Source: Prunella strophiata (lineage: Eukaryota > Chordata > Aves > Passeriformes > Prunellidae). Taken from it: a DNA stretch of 64,000 nt. A program made the translations under genes and the position numbers. Below the pieces are notes generated by a model. It was not told the origin of the DNA. It did not search any database and saw nothing but the letters and a program-made list of their open reading frames with translations. Positions 1 through 10,832 of the stretch are shown here, in pieces. Each line of letters opens with the position of its first letter. Positions within the stretch are counted from its first letter, which is position 1. The DNA is taken from positions 22,039,310 to 22,103,309 of the forward strand of contig JAZBQD010000015.1 of assembly GCA_036583965.1 (NCBI GenBank), read 5' to 3'.

Positions 1-942
1 CATTAACAACTAAAACTACAATTTCTTCAGGAAAAAAAAAAATGGTTTTTGACAAAACAGAATTCAAATTAAAATGGCCCTAATAAAGGCTCAAATAAAT
101 TCCTTATCTGCTAGCATACTGAAAATATCTAATTCCTGGCACAGCAAACACATTGTGGAGTTAACTCTTCATTAAAGGGCACAAGCAACCACAGTACCAG
201 GATGTGGGTAGTCTTAAAGACTAATGTGTACATTTGTGCAGATACAGTCTTCTGGGAACCAGCTTGTTTTAATCATAAAAGAACCCTTCAAGTAAATTTA
301 ATGAGGAGTTGGTTGAGGAATTTATTCTGAAACTTTAAACTATGTGTAAATTCCTGAGGAACAAATTAAGTTGAAGGTAAATAATGTTCAGAATGGTGTT
401 TCAGTCAAGGCTGCCTAAAAGCTGGAGTCACAAAAATCCTGCTTAGAGAACATTTATTTTCCAGCTACAGATTCCTTAAGGAGCCCAGACAGATGCCATA
501 TGTTGATGATAAAACAACATCTTTCACAAGGTGACATTTGGAGCCTGCTCAAAAGATCAGTAATTTTTGTCTTTTCTAAGGTTGTCACCTTTAAAATAAA
601 TGCCAACCAGTTATGGACTGGAAAAAGAGTAATTGCCAATAGTTATAGGTGTCATCATTGATGAAACATCCATAAGCAGATGTTTTGCTTTATATGAGGG
701 GAAGTTCAGGATAAAAGAAACACTGTGACAAGGACAGCTGTGTCAAGGGTGCTTTAAAAGATCCTTGTACTGAGCTCTTCTCTCAGTGAGACAATGCTTA
801 GTCTACGTTGTTTTTTTTTAAATGGTGCACTTGAAGATATTTTTAATTATCTGCCTTTTGAATCATATTATTTTTTTGAAGTTCTGAAGTACACATACAC
901 ACACATGAACACAATACCCTCTGTTTCTCTCTCTCATTTTCA
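1..942. other. Unique AT-rich DNA, no gene seen
   Basis: I see no recognisable gene or mobile element here. The open frames are about 60 codons on the minus strand, as expected by chance. An A11 run lies at 32-42, and a short imperfect CA-rich patch lies around 889-910, just before the CR1 tail. Confidence 0.6.
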
Positions 943-1332
943 TAGAATAGAAGCATAACATGGTTTTGGTTAGGAGGAACCTCTAAAGGTAACATAGTCC
1001 AACCCCCTGCAATTAGTAGGGACATCTTCAACTAGATCAATGGCCTTGAATGCTGTCAGGGATGGGGCACCTTCCACATCCCTGGGCAACCTGTGCCAGT
1101 GTCTCACCACCCTTTGTGAAAAAAATTTCTTCTATATATCTAGTCTGAATCTAACACCTTTTATTTTAACACCATTACCCTTGTCCTATTGCTGTAGGCC
1201 CCATTAAAAAGCTTGTCCCCATTGCTCTTACAAGCTCCCTTCAAGTAGTGAAGGCCTCAATGAATTTTCCTTAGGTTTTCTCTTCCATGGGATGAACAAC
1301 CCCAACCCTCTCAGCCTGTCCTCATGGAAAAT
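943..1332 (-). mobile_element. CR1 LINE, 5'-truncated 3' end
   Basis: The plus strand reads the reverse complement of a CR1 tail. It begins with catagaat, followed by a diverged form of the 'ggttgg-aggaacct' motif. Next come 'ccaaccccctgcaa', 'gatggggcacctt', 'gggcaacctgtgccagtg', 'ccattacccttgtcctatt', and last 'gatgaacaaccccaaccctctcagcctgtcctcat'-type sequence near 1290-1325. These are consecutive landmarks of the CR1 3' untranslated region and the last codons of its reverse-transcriptase ORF. CR1 is the main avian non-LTR retrotransposon, and its copies are usually truncated at the 5' end, as here. The terminal octamer repeat is reduced to one damaged unit. Many substitutions and small indels point to an old copy. 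It codes for nothing usable. Confidence 0.9.
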
Positions 1333-2090
1333 TTTTTTCTGCACGTGGTTGATCATTCACTGAATGGTGTTAGCAATATACATTGCTTGCTATCTGGACA
1401 TTGTCATTTAATGCACAATTCTTAAACAAAGAAGTGTCTCCTAATAGTGTCATATATGCAGAAGCAAAGTAAACATATAAAGGCAAAGTAAATTGACATA
1501 AAGTGCAGCTTGAGCATGTAAGTGCTTCGCTGGTGTATCTCACAGATCTGCAATTTCAAATTAAATTTGTCCAATATTAATAGGGAATAAGTAAGGTCTT
1601 ATTTCACCTTCCTGAGCAGCATTTTTGAGTGGAAAATCTCAGAGAAACAGACAAAATGAAGAAAAAATTACATTCAAAATATACCCCTTATGTATATCCT
1701 TAGTGTGTTTAACTTTGGTGTACACTGAGCTTGTGCATATATGGTTTGAAAATATATGGAGCTTGTATGGTCTGAGACCTGGTCTTGTCTCTTTGTCCGT
1801 ATTTATAGTGTTCAGAAAGTTCTCAAGCATATCGGAGGACAAAAAAGGGAAGGTGCCTCCAAGCTGCTGAAAGCGTTTTCCTGTGTCCTGGATATGCACC
1901 TGAATAACTCATAAAAGTCCCACAGAATTTGTAAGCAAACCTGCAGAGGGAGAAAGGAGTTCAGAGTAGGTGTAATGAGATGCTGGTAGATGGGACAGGA
2001 AGAAATATGGAAGAAGAGAAAGTTGGCTTCACCAAATGGTCATGTTTTGGTTCTGCTGCAAATAATCTGAATATTTATTTCCTTTATTTA
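1333..2090. other. Unique DNA, no gene seen
   Basis: An 81-codon plus frame (1625-1870) and an 86-codon minus frame (1639-1899) overlap on opposite strands. This is typical of a stretch that happens to lack stops, and neither has a recognisable domain. I see no repeat. Confidence 0.5.
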
Positions 2091-2215
2091 GGCCAGAATC
2101 TTGCAAACTCTTGCATATGGAAGCAACTTTATACACATGAATGGTCCCATTAAATTCAAGCTCATCACCAAATGATGAATACTGACATTTCTGTAAGATT
2201 ACAGCCTTGCACTGA
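2091..2215. repeat. Ancient amniote palindromic repeat, degraded
   Basis: The text runs 'ggccagaatcttgcaaactcttgcat', then 'caactttatacacatgaatggtcccatt' and 'aaattcaag', and a decayed return arm follows around 2196-2215. This order (lead-in 'ggatcctgcaaa', a cold-start 'actttacacacatgagtagtcccattg', a 'ttcaatggg' centre, then the mirror image) matches a widespread hairpin-like repeat I know from turtle, crocodile and bird DNA. I do not recall its Repbase name. The second arm is heavily eroded here, so the copy is old. Orientation cannot be assigned because the parent is nearly palindromic. Confidence 0.5.
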
Positions 2216-5200
2216 GAGTGTGCTTGTTTCTGGTTTGTATGTCACTTCACATGCTGGTGATTGTTAACAAATATACATGATGGAAAAATATGAGGGAAAT
2301 CACACCATTTGATTTAGGAGGGTGGAGTAATCCAGGAAGCATTGTTCTAATAGGAGGGGGAGTCTTGCAAACTGTACAGCTGAAAGGGATAATGAGGCAT
2401 CACTGGCTTGAAAAAAAAGCAGAAGAGTGGGATTCAGAGGGTAACAAATGTTTGAGCTACATAAAAGACTCTTCTTATGGAAGTATCTGACAAGGAGCTC
2501 AGCATTGGAATGAGAACAAGATGAGCATCATGGTGCTGAGAACTTGATAGTAAAAAGCACCCAAAAGGAAAATCATATAAAGTGCAACAGAAATACTTAT
2601 GGGAAAAAAAGAGCTTAAAGAATATAGTAGATTTTCAGAAAAGGCAGGCATCAGACAATCAGATCTAGTTATAAAATGCAGAAAAGTTACCCCACTGAGA
2701 GTTTGGAGTCTTTTGTGAAAAAATCAAATTTTCTGGGAAAAAAGGGCTCAGAGCTGAATGTTACTGCTTTTTCAACAGAAAAAAATATGGTGCAGTTTCT
2801 TTTTTTTAAAGAGAAAGGTTCTATGTCCAAACATTTCAACTTAGTTGCAGTACCCTCTTCTTGTAGGAAGAATATTTAATCAGCTTAAAGGACAGTTGAA
2901 GCCATTGGGAAGTGCAGGTGATAACTATGTCAGAAAAATCAGGTCCTAATTGGCTGCAGCATGCTGCATGATTGCTAGAAGCTTTAATTCACAAAAAGGA
3001 CTGCAGAGCATGGCATGGTGATCATGAGGATTCTGTTCCCATTTGGCCTCCTACTGGAAGTGTGGGGAAAGTTGAAACCCTGATGGTCACCTAACAAGAA
3101 TAACCTCCCAAGCACTGACACCTTTCATCCCACCAGAATCACTAAGCTGGCAGATGATAACTTTTCCTGGTATTTGTTTTCACCTGATGAGCAATAGGGC
3201 CAGCTATGGAAGCCTGGCTTACAGAGGTTGCTTTGCAGGAAGGGTGATTGCCTTTGTGGCAGCTGTGATGGTTCTGTCTCCAGCTACCCATACCACCTGC
3301 ATGAATCTCCAGACTGGGTAAGAGTTGCTGCATTGCTACCACTGCTACCCTGAAATATTCAGTAAAATAAAAAATTGGATGTCAGTTTATTGACATCATA
3401 TTTATTACACATCATCTTGTAAACAACTGGAGTTCATCTGCTGCTTCACTGAAAGGTGACCTTTTCTCCCATCAGTGTTGAGAGTCCCTAAGAGATGGCA
3501 TAGTAGGAGAGTTCATGGCTGAAGCACCACAGCATCCCCAGGCAAAGTGTCCCCATTCATCAGTCTGAATTCATAGCCTCAATTCTTATCAGGAATAGTT
3601 TCTAAATCTTATAGGCTCTCTTTCCATGACCATTTTGCTGTCACACAGTGTTGTCAGAATTTGCTATTTAATAGAAGTGCAATGTTCAGAAAGTGTTACT
3701 ACTTTGTTCTTCATGGTAATTTGTCTGTACTAGAATTGTATTTGTGATGGTGGCTTTGTGGCATGGAATCCCACTGAACTGGGACCAACTGAAACAGTGA
3801 ATACTTTGAGCAAAAATACAGTTCAAAACACTCTCACCTTTTGTAACAAAGCATTCAAATAATGATAATTTTTCCTTTTATTGTAGGTATTTCTAAAATA
3901 CTTTCTTTGCTTGTGTTTCCTGGCAGGCAGAATTCCATGTCCCCACAGCACCATTAGCCATGCTTGGAGTGTAGGGAGGAGCCACAGTTCTTCTGTGAGG
4001 TCCTCAGAACCAGACTCTTCCCCCTGCTTTTGCTGCAGCCTTGGAGAAATCCTGAACAGCCCCACACAGAACCAGCACTGAGGGACCTGCCTGACCCACA
4101 GGCTGTGCAGGGCACACTGCTTTGTGGACTGCATCCTTCTCATGGGCCAGGACCTCCATGGACCCACACCTTGAGGGTGATCTTCCTCTGTGTGTGGGGA
4201 GCCTCCACAAAGCTATACACTACCTACCTGCCACAGGGAGGTCTGCTTAATGTTCAGATCTTTGCATAATGAATAACTCCTGAATGTGAATGAAGACGAT
4301 TAACTCTATGGCTACAGTGCAGGGGACTTTCTAATGTTGACTTAAGCTATGTTGGAGGTAGAATGAATATTCTGCAGTCACCCTACAAGGTAGGAGATAT
4401 AAAACAATTGACTCACAGCACTTTCTAAATGTTCTGATACCTTCTAAATGAGCTCCATCAAGACTGAGACACAGAGAACAGTTAATTGTGGTTGTCGAGA
4501 CATTGCAAATGATCCTTCCTATGGCTGTTTTAATTAAAACACCTGCTTTCTAGTTTGTCATGTCAATATTGCACCTGTTTATTCTGTGCAAATACAAAGT
4601 AATGGTTATGAAAGAAAACCTTTTCCTTCTCTGAGCCGTTCCAAGTCAGCAAGATTAAATTGGAAAACTGTATCTCAACTTTCTGAGACTGCATATCTGT
4701 TCATTAGCATGTCATGCCTAGAATATTAAAATTCCGTTTTAAGCTGTTCATCTTTGCGGCTAGACAAGAAAAGAATTCCTATTGTTAAACAGTTCTTTGA
4801 TACCATCAGATTCTATCAAATCTATCTCTGATTTTAAAAGCAAACAAATTGGAGGGGGCTATTTCTTCTTTCAATTTTTGAACATCAGCTTTGCTATTTA
4901 GTTTATAATAGCACTGTTCTAATACATAACGTAATATTTACTTGCCTTCTCGACAGAATTTCTTTCACAGCATGTTTTGAATTATGTTTCTGTGATGTAG
5001 AGATATTATTTTTCTTGACTGAGCATCGGTTTACTTATTTTTCCTCAATATTGCTTTCTAGAAACACCTCTGAGGGGCTTTGCCTGACTGCCTTGCAAGC
5101 TGTGCAATCAACAGTACCAAAGGGTTTTCCAGTTTTGTTAATTAGGGGAAACTTGTGGGTTTTGTGCTAGTCTGCAGTTAGAGATACCCTTGAGTCATGG

Positions 5201-5896
5201 AGCATCTCTTCCATGGATAACAATCACCGGTTTCTGCCTTCCTACAGCATGGCTTTTGGCAGTGCAGCGTGGCAGAAAGCAGTCTCAGTACAACCTCCCT
5301 CCACAGAGTTTCTCTGGGTATGGGCTAGGGAGTCTGTTTATCCATACTTCTTTGGGTCCACTGCCCTATGGGAGATGCATTTCTTTCATTCATCTCAGCT
5401 TGAGCACTAGACAAGCTCAATAGTACAGCAAAGATGACACATTAGCAAGACTTTAGATTGGAAACAAAGGTCAGAGGTGCAGAAAACAGTGTAATTTACT
5501 TGTACTAAATACTCTTTACTCTTACCTAGGTTCCTGATATTTTGGCCTGCAGCCATGTATAGTGTTGAGACCCTTTAGTGTGGAGAGCAACATCTGTGTA
5601 CCCTTAGGGTTACCCTCAGTTTGAAATGTAACCCTTGCCTAGTATCCTGTCCCCCAGGATGGGGGGATGCCTTCCTAGGAGGCCCCACCACCTTCTGAAT
5701 CCTCTTTTCTTTACTGCCTTCATTCTTGATACTTCTAGTTTGGTATTCATATATAGATGTTCCTGATGATTTCAGGCAGAAACACTGGGAAGTGTTTCAA
5801 ACTCCTTTTCTCTTGCTTATTCTTGTGAATCTTTTGAGATTGTTCTCTCCTCCTGAAGGCAGACACAAAACCTTCTTTGTAGTACTAGTGCCTGGA
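2216..5896. other. Unique DNA, no gene seen
   Basis: There is no repeat I recognise. A slightly GC-richer patch at about 3940-4230 opens overlapping frames of 101 codons (plus, 3964-4269) and 114 codons (minus, 3823-4167). They have no domain and open both strands, so I treat them as chance. The stretch 4440-5060 is AT-rich with several homeodomain-like TTAATTAA and TAAT cores (for example near 4534). Overlapping 77- and 65-codon frames lie near 5190-5423. Confidence 0.5.
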
Positions 5897-5917
5897 ACAC
5901 ACACACACACACACACT
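5897..5917. repeat. (AC)n microsatellite
   Basis: About ten uninterrupted AC units form a short dinucleotide microsatellite. It may be polymorphic in length. Confidence 0.9.
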
Positions 5918-6223
5918 TGGACAATAATACACTCCCACTAAATACATAAATAATTGATTGTAAACACATTTTACAAAACATCTGGTATGTAACAAGTTTA
6001 GACTGCATACAAAAAAATTAGGGTAGACATCAAACTTGGGAAATAGTTACTTTTTTGGACATACCTGTGGATGCAAATCTCTGTCTACATTTTTAATTGA
6101 ATTTCTGTGACTTAAGTTTCTTTAACTTTGGGCTGGGGAGATTTTGAACAATTAATACTTATTTTATTCTCACCTTCAAATATCTGTTGCTAACAGAGAG
6201 TGGACTGATATTTAGTCAACCTG
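5918..6223. other. Unique DNA, nothing recognised
   Basis: AT-rich sequence with no open frame of note and no repeat I recognise. Confidence 0.5.
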
Positions 6224-6770
6224 TGACCCAAGCTTGGCTGGAGAGCCATTAGACTGATGGGAGAGTCAGACCAGCTGGGATGGAGAGTGACTTGGACTCA
6301 ACTGAGTACACAGGAGGCATCAATCTGAGATTAGGGGGAACAGGATGCTAAGGAAGGTAACATGTGGCTAAGTTATGGAGAGGTGCATGGAATGATGGGA
6401 AAGGTTATGTTAATATGTTCATGCCACATAAGGTGATGTTCTGAGTTCTTGTTAGTGATTAGTTACTTATGCTCTCCACATAAGGTAATGTTTGTAGCTC
6501 TTGTTGTTCATTGGTTCCCTGCCCTCAGCCATCACTGTATATATTGTCATGTTTTTCTCATTTTGAGGTCTTATTCATTCATTTGTACATCGTTAAAGCT
6601 TTGCTTTCCAGGTTTACCTTTTTGTTCCTGCTTCTTCATTGCCAACCTTAGCTGACGTTCCCGCAGGTGAGCTGCATCACGACTCCTCCTTGCCCTGCTG
6701 TCAAGGATCCATTGCTGCTCCCAGGGCTGGACTGGGCAGTGACAGACCACAGGTTTATAACAAGGCATGA
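6224..6770 (+). mobile_element. Possible solo LTR (endogenous retrovirus), ends unresolved
   Basis: Several LTR-like parts occur in the expected order on the plus strand. There is a candidate U3 with two tandem copies of a 52-bp unit (6424-6527). An inverted CCAAT box (ATTGG) lies near 6511, and a TATA-like tgtatatattg near 6537. About 55 bp later comes 'gttaaagctttgc' (near 6590-6602), which resembles the 'aataaagctttgc' polyadenylation region of many retroviral LTRs, followed by a T- and C-rich U5-like stretch. I could not find matching target-site duplications, and the TG and CA termini are ambiguous, so the coordinates are approximate. It could instead be a chance cluster or a different retroposon. 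Confidence 0.35.
6424..6527. repeat. 52-bp imperfect tandem duplication
   Basis: Two copies start with 'ccacataaggt' at 6424 and 6476. They share 'atgtt', 'cttgtt' and a 'attggtt'-like end, with substitutions between them. They lie about 10-60 bp upstream of a TATA-like motif. This fits duplicated enhancer units in a retroviral U3, but that role is inferred. Confidence 0.6.
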
Positions 6771-7819
6771 GAGTATGGATTTATTGGTCTAAGCTTGGTT
6801 GCACATCTTTAGTCTTTGGCTTGCAGTGTGAGTTGCAGCTCTCTGTAACAGATATCACAGCTCCTTATCGCAGTGAACAATGAAGTGGAGGTCTCAAATA
6901 GCCACAACTCCAACAGCCTTACCAGCCTGTTTTGAGGATCTGAGAAAAACCTAGCAGAACTATCCACTACATCTCATTCAGAAAAGGAAGGAAGTATGAG
7001 TGTATTTAAATACTCATGAAAATCTGGACACGTAATTGCAATAGGCTTGACTGTATAGATAGAACCTGTCAGTCAGAGGGCATGATTTCATCTCTGCAAA
7101 AGTGTGTAACTCACCATGCCACAAGTATTTCAAACACCTGCCTTTCCACCTATCATTTTTGGATACTTTTTATATTTTTTTAAAAATAGCTTATTTTGTC
7201 TCATGGTTCTGAAGCAGTTTCAAATGGGTTTGCTATACTCACAGTTGTCACATTTGCACTGTCTCAAACTCATTCAAGTTTGTTTCTATAGCTGTGATAG
7301 AAGTCAAGGAGAGCTTTTCTGTAGTCCTAGAGCAACTTACAAACAACTTGAATTGCTACTTGAATTTCAGGCTCTATGGACTATGATTTAAAAACACAGT
7401 CCTTGATGTCAGTTTCTGGTAAATGTGTCTTTTCACATTTTATTGTGTATTAGCTGCTTACTGTGTATCAGCGTCAGTCTTGGAAATTAATGTCCCCATA
7501 TGTCTCTTGTGAGGAGAGATTTTAATATTGGAAGAACCTTTTGAGAAGTACTTGTTTCTTTAATATGTCTACTTGTTTATTTTCCTTTTTTCTTTTCAAG
7601 TAAGTGTTGATTAGGGCAGTCTTCATAGAAAAGAGTTTGTCCTCTGTTGCACTCAATTTCTCTCCACATCCTCAAAACTGTAACATTTTATTCCCAATTG
7701 AACTGGCTGTGATAAAACACTTGAGAAAAAGGAAGATGTTTTTTGGTTTATGTGTTCAAATAGTCAAGTGAGAGAAGACAAACAGCAATTTTTCTAAGCC
7801 ATTCCTTTCTTCTAAAATA
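6771..7819. other. Unique DNA, no gene seen
   Basis: AT-rich sequence. A 91-codon plus frame at 7116-7391 has no recognisable domain. I recognise no repeat. Confidence 0.5.
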
Positions 7820-8485
7820 ATAGATTGGTTCAGAAGGGATGTTTAAAAGTCCTCTAGTACATGCCCCCCTGCAATGAAAAGGAACATCTTCACCTAGATC
7901 AGGTTGCTCAGAGCTCTGTTCAATCTGACCTTGAATGTTGCCAGGGATGGGGCATCCACAGCCTCTCCAGGCAACTTGTGCCAGTGTATAGCTACTCTTA
8001 TTATAAATGAATTTTGCCTTGTGTCTAATCTGAATCTACCCTTTTATAGTCTGAAGCCATTACCCTTGTTCTATTGCTACAGGCCCTACTAAAAATCTAT
8101 CCATATCTTTCAAATAAGCTCCCCTTTAAGTACTGAAGGGCTGCAATAAGGTCTCCCTGGAGCCTTCTCTTCTCCAGGCTGAACAACCATGACTCTCTCA
8201 GCCTTTCAAGAATTTTTTCGCCCTTTTCTGGACTTGCTCCAACTGGTCCATGTTCTTCCTGTGCTGGGGACCCCAGAGCAGGACTCAGAACTCCAGGTGG
8301 AGTCTCACCAGAGTGAAGTAGAGGGGAAGAACAACCTCCCTTAACTTGCTGGTCACTTCTTCTGATGCAGCCCAGGATACCGTCAGCTTTCTGGACTGAG
8401 AGCACACCAAAACTGCTCTTCCTCATGTACTTTTCTGCAAAAGTTACATAGTTTTTCAATTAATGCCACCAATCCTTGTCTCTAC
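7820..8485 (-). mobile_element. CR1 LINE fragment (end of RT ORF plus 3' UTR)
   Basis: The plus strand reads the reverse complement of CR1. Landmarks are 'ttcacctagatcaggttgctcagagc' (7889), 'gatggggcatccaca' (7945), 'ccattacccttgttctattgctacaggccct' (8058), 'ggtctccctggagccttctcttctccaggctgaacaac' (8149), 'tgctggggaccccagagcaggactcag' (8261) and 'gatgcagcccaggata' (8364). The region from about 8100 up encodes, on the minus strand, the carboxy-terminal part of the CR1 reverse-transcriptase protein. A 120-codon frame at 8097-8459 keeps pieces such as ADGILGCIRRS and LEKRRLQGDLI. The exact 3' tip with its terminal repeat is eroded. The copy is 5'-truncated, diverged and inactive. Confidence 0.9.
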
Positions 8486-8574
8486 TTTGTGATCATTTGC
8501 AGAAATTGAAAGATCCTGGAATGGACAATTTGCCAAGACAAAGGAGATGGAAGGGATTAATAAATGGCCATCAC

Positions 8575-9065
8575 TTGTGACAGAGGGATGTCATCAGTGG
8601 AGAGGTCTGTGCTGGTCAACTTATTCAAGCATGATTTGGAAGAAGGATTCAACAACAAAGTGACAAAGGTTGCTGGTGATCCACAGTTATTCAAAATATT
8701 TAGAATGAGTACAGCCTGGTGAAGCTGAAAAAGATGAAAACCCAAGGGACCTGGGCAATAAAAGGCCAGATGAAATTCAGTATGCATACGTGTAATGTGA
8801 TTTGCATGGAGAAGAAAGCAGTTCTAACTCATACAAGGGTTCTAGGTTGACCATTGCTTTTAGGAGCAACTAGATTTTGGTATTATGATTGTCAGTTCCA
8901 TGTAAACATCTGTTCAGTGCTTATGGTAGTTAAGAAAACAGAAACATTTATGTCAGAAGAGAGGACTTATGAGGACTGCAGAGGGTAAGAGGAAAGCAAC
9001 AAATATAATCAAAGGTACAGAAAAGTCCCATAAAAGAAACAACTGACTTTTTATGTCTTTTTAAA
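8575..9065 (+). mobile_element. Very old CR1-like LINE, reverse-transcriptase fragment
   Basis: On the plus strand, 'gtctgtgctggtcaacttattcaa' (8606) corresponds to the 'GPVLFN' region of CR1-type reverse transcriptases. 'aaggttgctggtgatccacag' (about 8666-8686) sits where the catalytic FADD motif should be, and it is mutated. 'tgggcaataaaaggccagatgaaattcagt' (8752), 'gggttctaggttgacca' (8838) and 'ccatgtaaacatctgttcagtgc' (8897) match successive downstream landmarks of old CR1 families known from turtles and birds. The fragment then fades, with an apparent internal deletion before 'aagcaacaaatataatcaaaggtacagaaaa' (about 8994). It lacks frame and carries many stops. It is clearly older than the neighbouring minus-strand CR1, and the two lie end to end in opposite orientation. 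Confidence 0.55.
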
Positions 9066-10589
9066 GTCTTTTTATGTGCAAGGGAAGACTTGAAAAATAT
9101 TTGAAAGATAGCAAGACCAACTGTGTATTTCTAAATATTGAAATAAAAACAAGTTAGGAAGGTCCTGTGAGCTGAAAAGTGATGTAAATGAGGAGAGTAT
9201 TAGAGGGAAGGTGTCATATGTTTGTTCTGCTCTCACTCTCATAAACATTTGCTTATGAATAGGTCTTTCTTCTGGATTTTCCTTTTACAGATAAACATTA
9301 CAATGTTGCTAACAAAATGCAAGCTTTTCTTTATGAGGGAGTGGTTAGAGAAAAAGACAGCAGGGAAACCACCAAATTATTTTAAGAATGAATAGTGGCA
9401 TTAAGAGATGAAAGGAGCAGAGGATCTAAGGGTCAAAAATGTAGAAGCTGGGACAGCAGGAAGAGTACTTTGAAGAGTGCCAGCCATTCCCAGAAGGTGC
9501 CCAAGAAGCTCTGACTAGTGATGCAGTAGTGTGAGAGCCTATTTCCAACTAAGTCACCAGAATTTCCCATGAATCCTCTGAAAAAGAACAGTTTGGCCAG
9601 GGCCAAAGGGAGGACAATAAAGAGTCAATGCCACACAGTGACGTCTTGGTGGGATGGGCATCAATAACAAAGTGAGAGAAAATTTGTACTCAGAACTAAG
9701 ACATCCAGGAGGAACAGTCAGGGGCTGTAGTTTGGTACACTTGCTGCATCCCTGCATAACTGTTTGCTGCTACAGAAGGCACACAAGTCAGATCAAGAGC
9801 ATGACTTTCACAACTTCTCCACAGAAGATTTTCCAAATTAGGTGACAAGTGAGATGTAGCTCAGAGAACAGGATGACCCATCAGAGTTCTTTGACATCTT
9901 TTGGTGTCAAGTGCCAGATGTGGAGAATATTTGTAAAGCCAGTGACAGACTGCTTGGAGGGTGTGCTTATACTGGACTTCCAATGTAACTCCTTCCAGTG
10001 AAAACAGTGTGGGATTGGAGGGAAGTCAACTTTGCAATACTTCCCTTTCTCCCAGGACAAATTGTTTGAAGCCATAGTGTTGCTAATTCAGGTACAGGAA
10101 CACAATCTAATTTATCCTCTCACATAAGCTTGAGGACAGAACTGAGCTAGTCATTGTACTTGTATCAAGAAAAAGTGATTACTGTTTGTTGGATTAGCTG
10201 TTTTGGTGTTTCATCTGAGCATTCATCTCTGAGGTTTCTTTTGTTAATATACTTCTGCTATGTATAGCCAGGTACATTAAAGCAGGAAGAAATTGCCTGA
10301 CAATCAGCAGACATTTCCTCTGTAGATACTGATTCATGAAATGACAATCTAGATAGTTACACAAATTTTATTTACTGTCACTTAATTAATCTGATATCCC
10401 TGGCAAGAGAAAACATTCAAAACCTTTTTGCATCAGCTTATGTCATGTATATCCTGCTAAGAATACTGTCCCAGTGATACTGCTGGCTCCCACATGGTCC
10501 ACTCTTGTTTCCTTAGTTAACTTCTAGTGTCAGTGCACTTTTGCTTTTCCTCTTATTTCTGTTATACATGAAACTTCATCCATTACAAT
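9066..10589. other. Unique DNA, no gene seen
   Basis: Ordinary AT-leaning sequence. Its first 150 bp may be the faded tail of the old CR1-like fragment upstream. The open frames (67, 63 and 64 codons near 9554-10075) are short and lack domains. Confidence 0.5.
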
Positions 10590-10832
10590 CATAGAGGAAT
10601 AGAATCTTTTGGGTTGGAAGAGACCTTTAAAGATCATCAAATTTCAACCCCCTGCCATGGGCAGGGACACCTTTCACTAGACCAGGCTGCTTAGAGCCCC
10701 ATCCAGCCTGGCTTTGAACACTTCTCTGGGCAAGATGTTCCAGTGTTCCACCACCCTCATTGCTAAAGCTTTCTTCCTTATGCCCAATCTAAATCTATGC
10801 TCCTTCAGTTGAAAAGCATTGCTCATTTAATA
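10590..10832 (-). mobile_element. CR1 LINE, short 3' end
   Basis: The plus strand begins 'atcatagaggaatagaatc' and continues 'ttgggttggaagagacctttaaagatcatc', 'caaccccctgccatgggcagggacacctttcactagaccaggctgc', 'ccatccagcctggctttgaacac' and 'ccagtgttccaccaccctcattg'. This is the CR1 3' untranslated region read backwards. About 240 bp remain, so truncation lies within the UTR and no coding sequence is left. The match is closer to the general avian consensus than the copy at 943, so this copy is probably younger. Confidence 0.95.

Noticed and set aside
1639..1899. 86-codon minus frame
   Set aside because: It overlaps an 81-codon plus frame, has no domain and is within chance length.
8097..8459. 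120-codon minus frame as a host gene
   Set aside because: It encodes the carboxy-terminal part of the CR1 polymerase and belongs to the mobile element.
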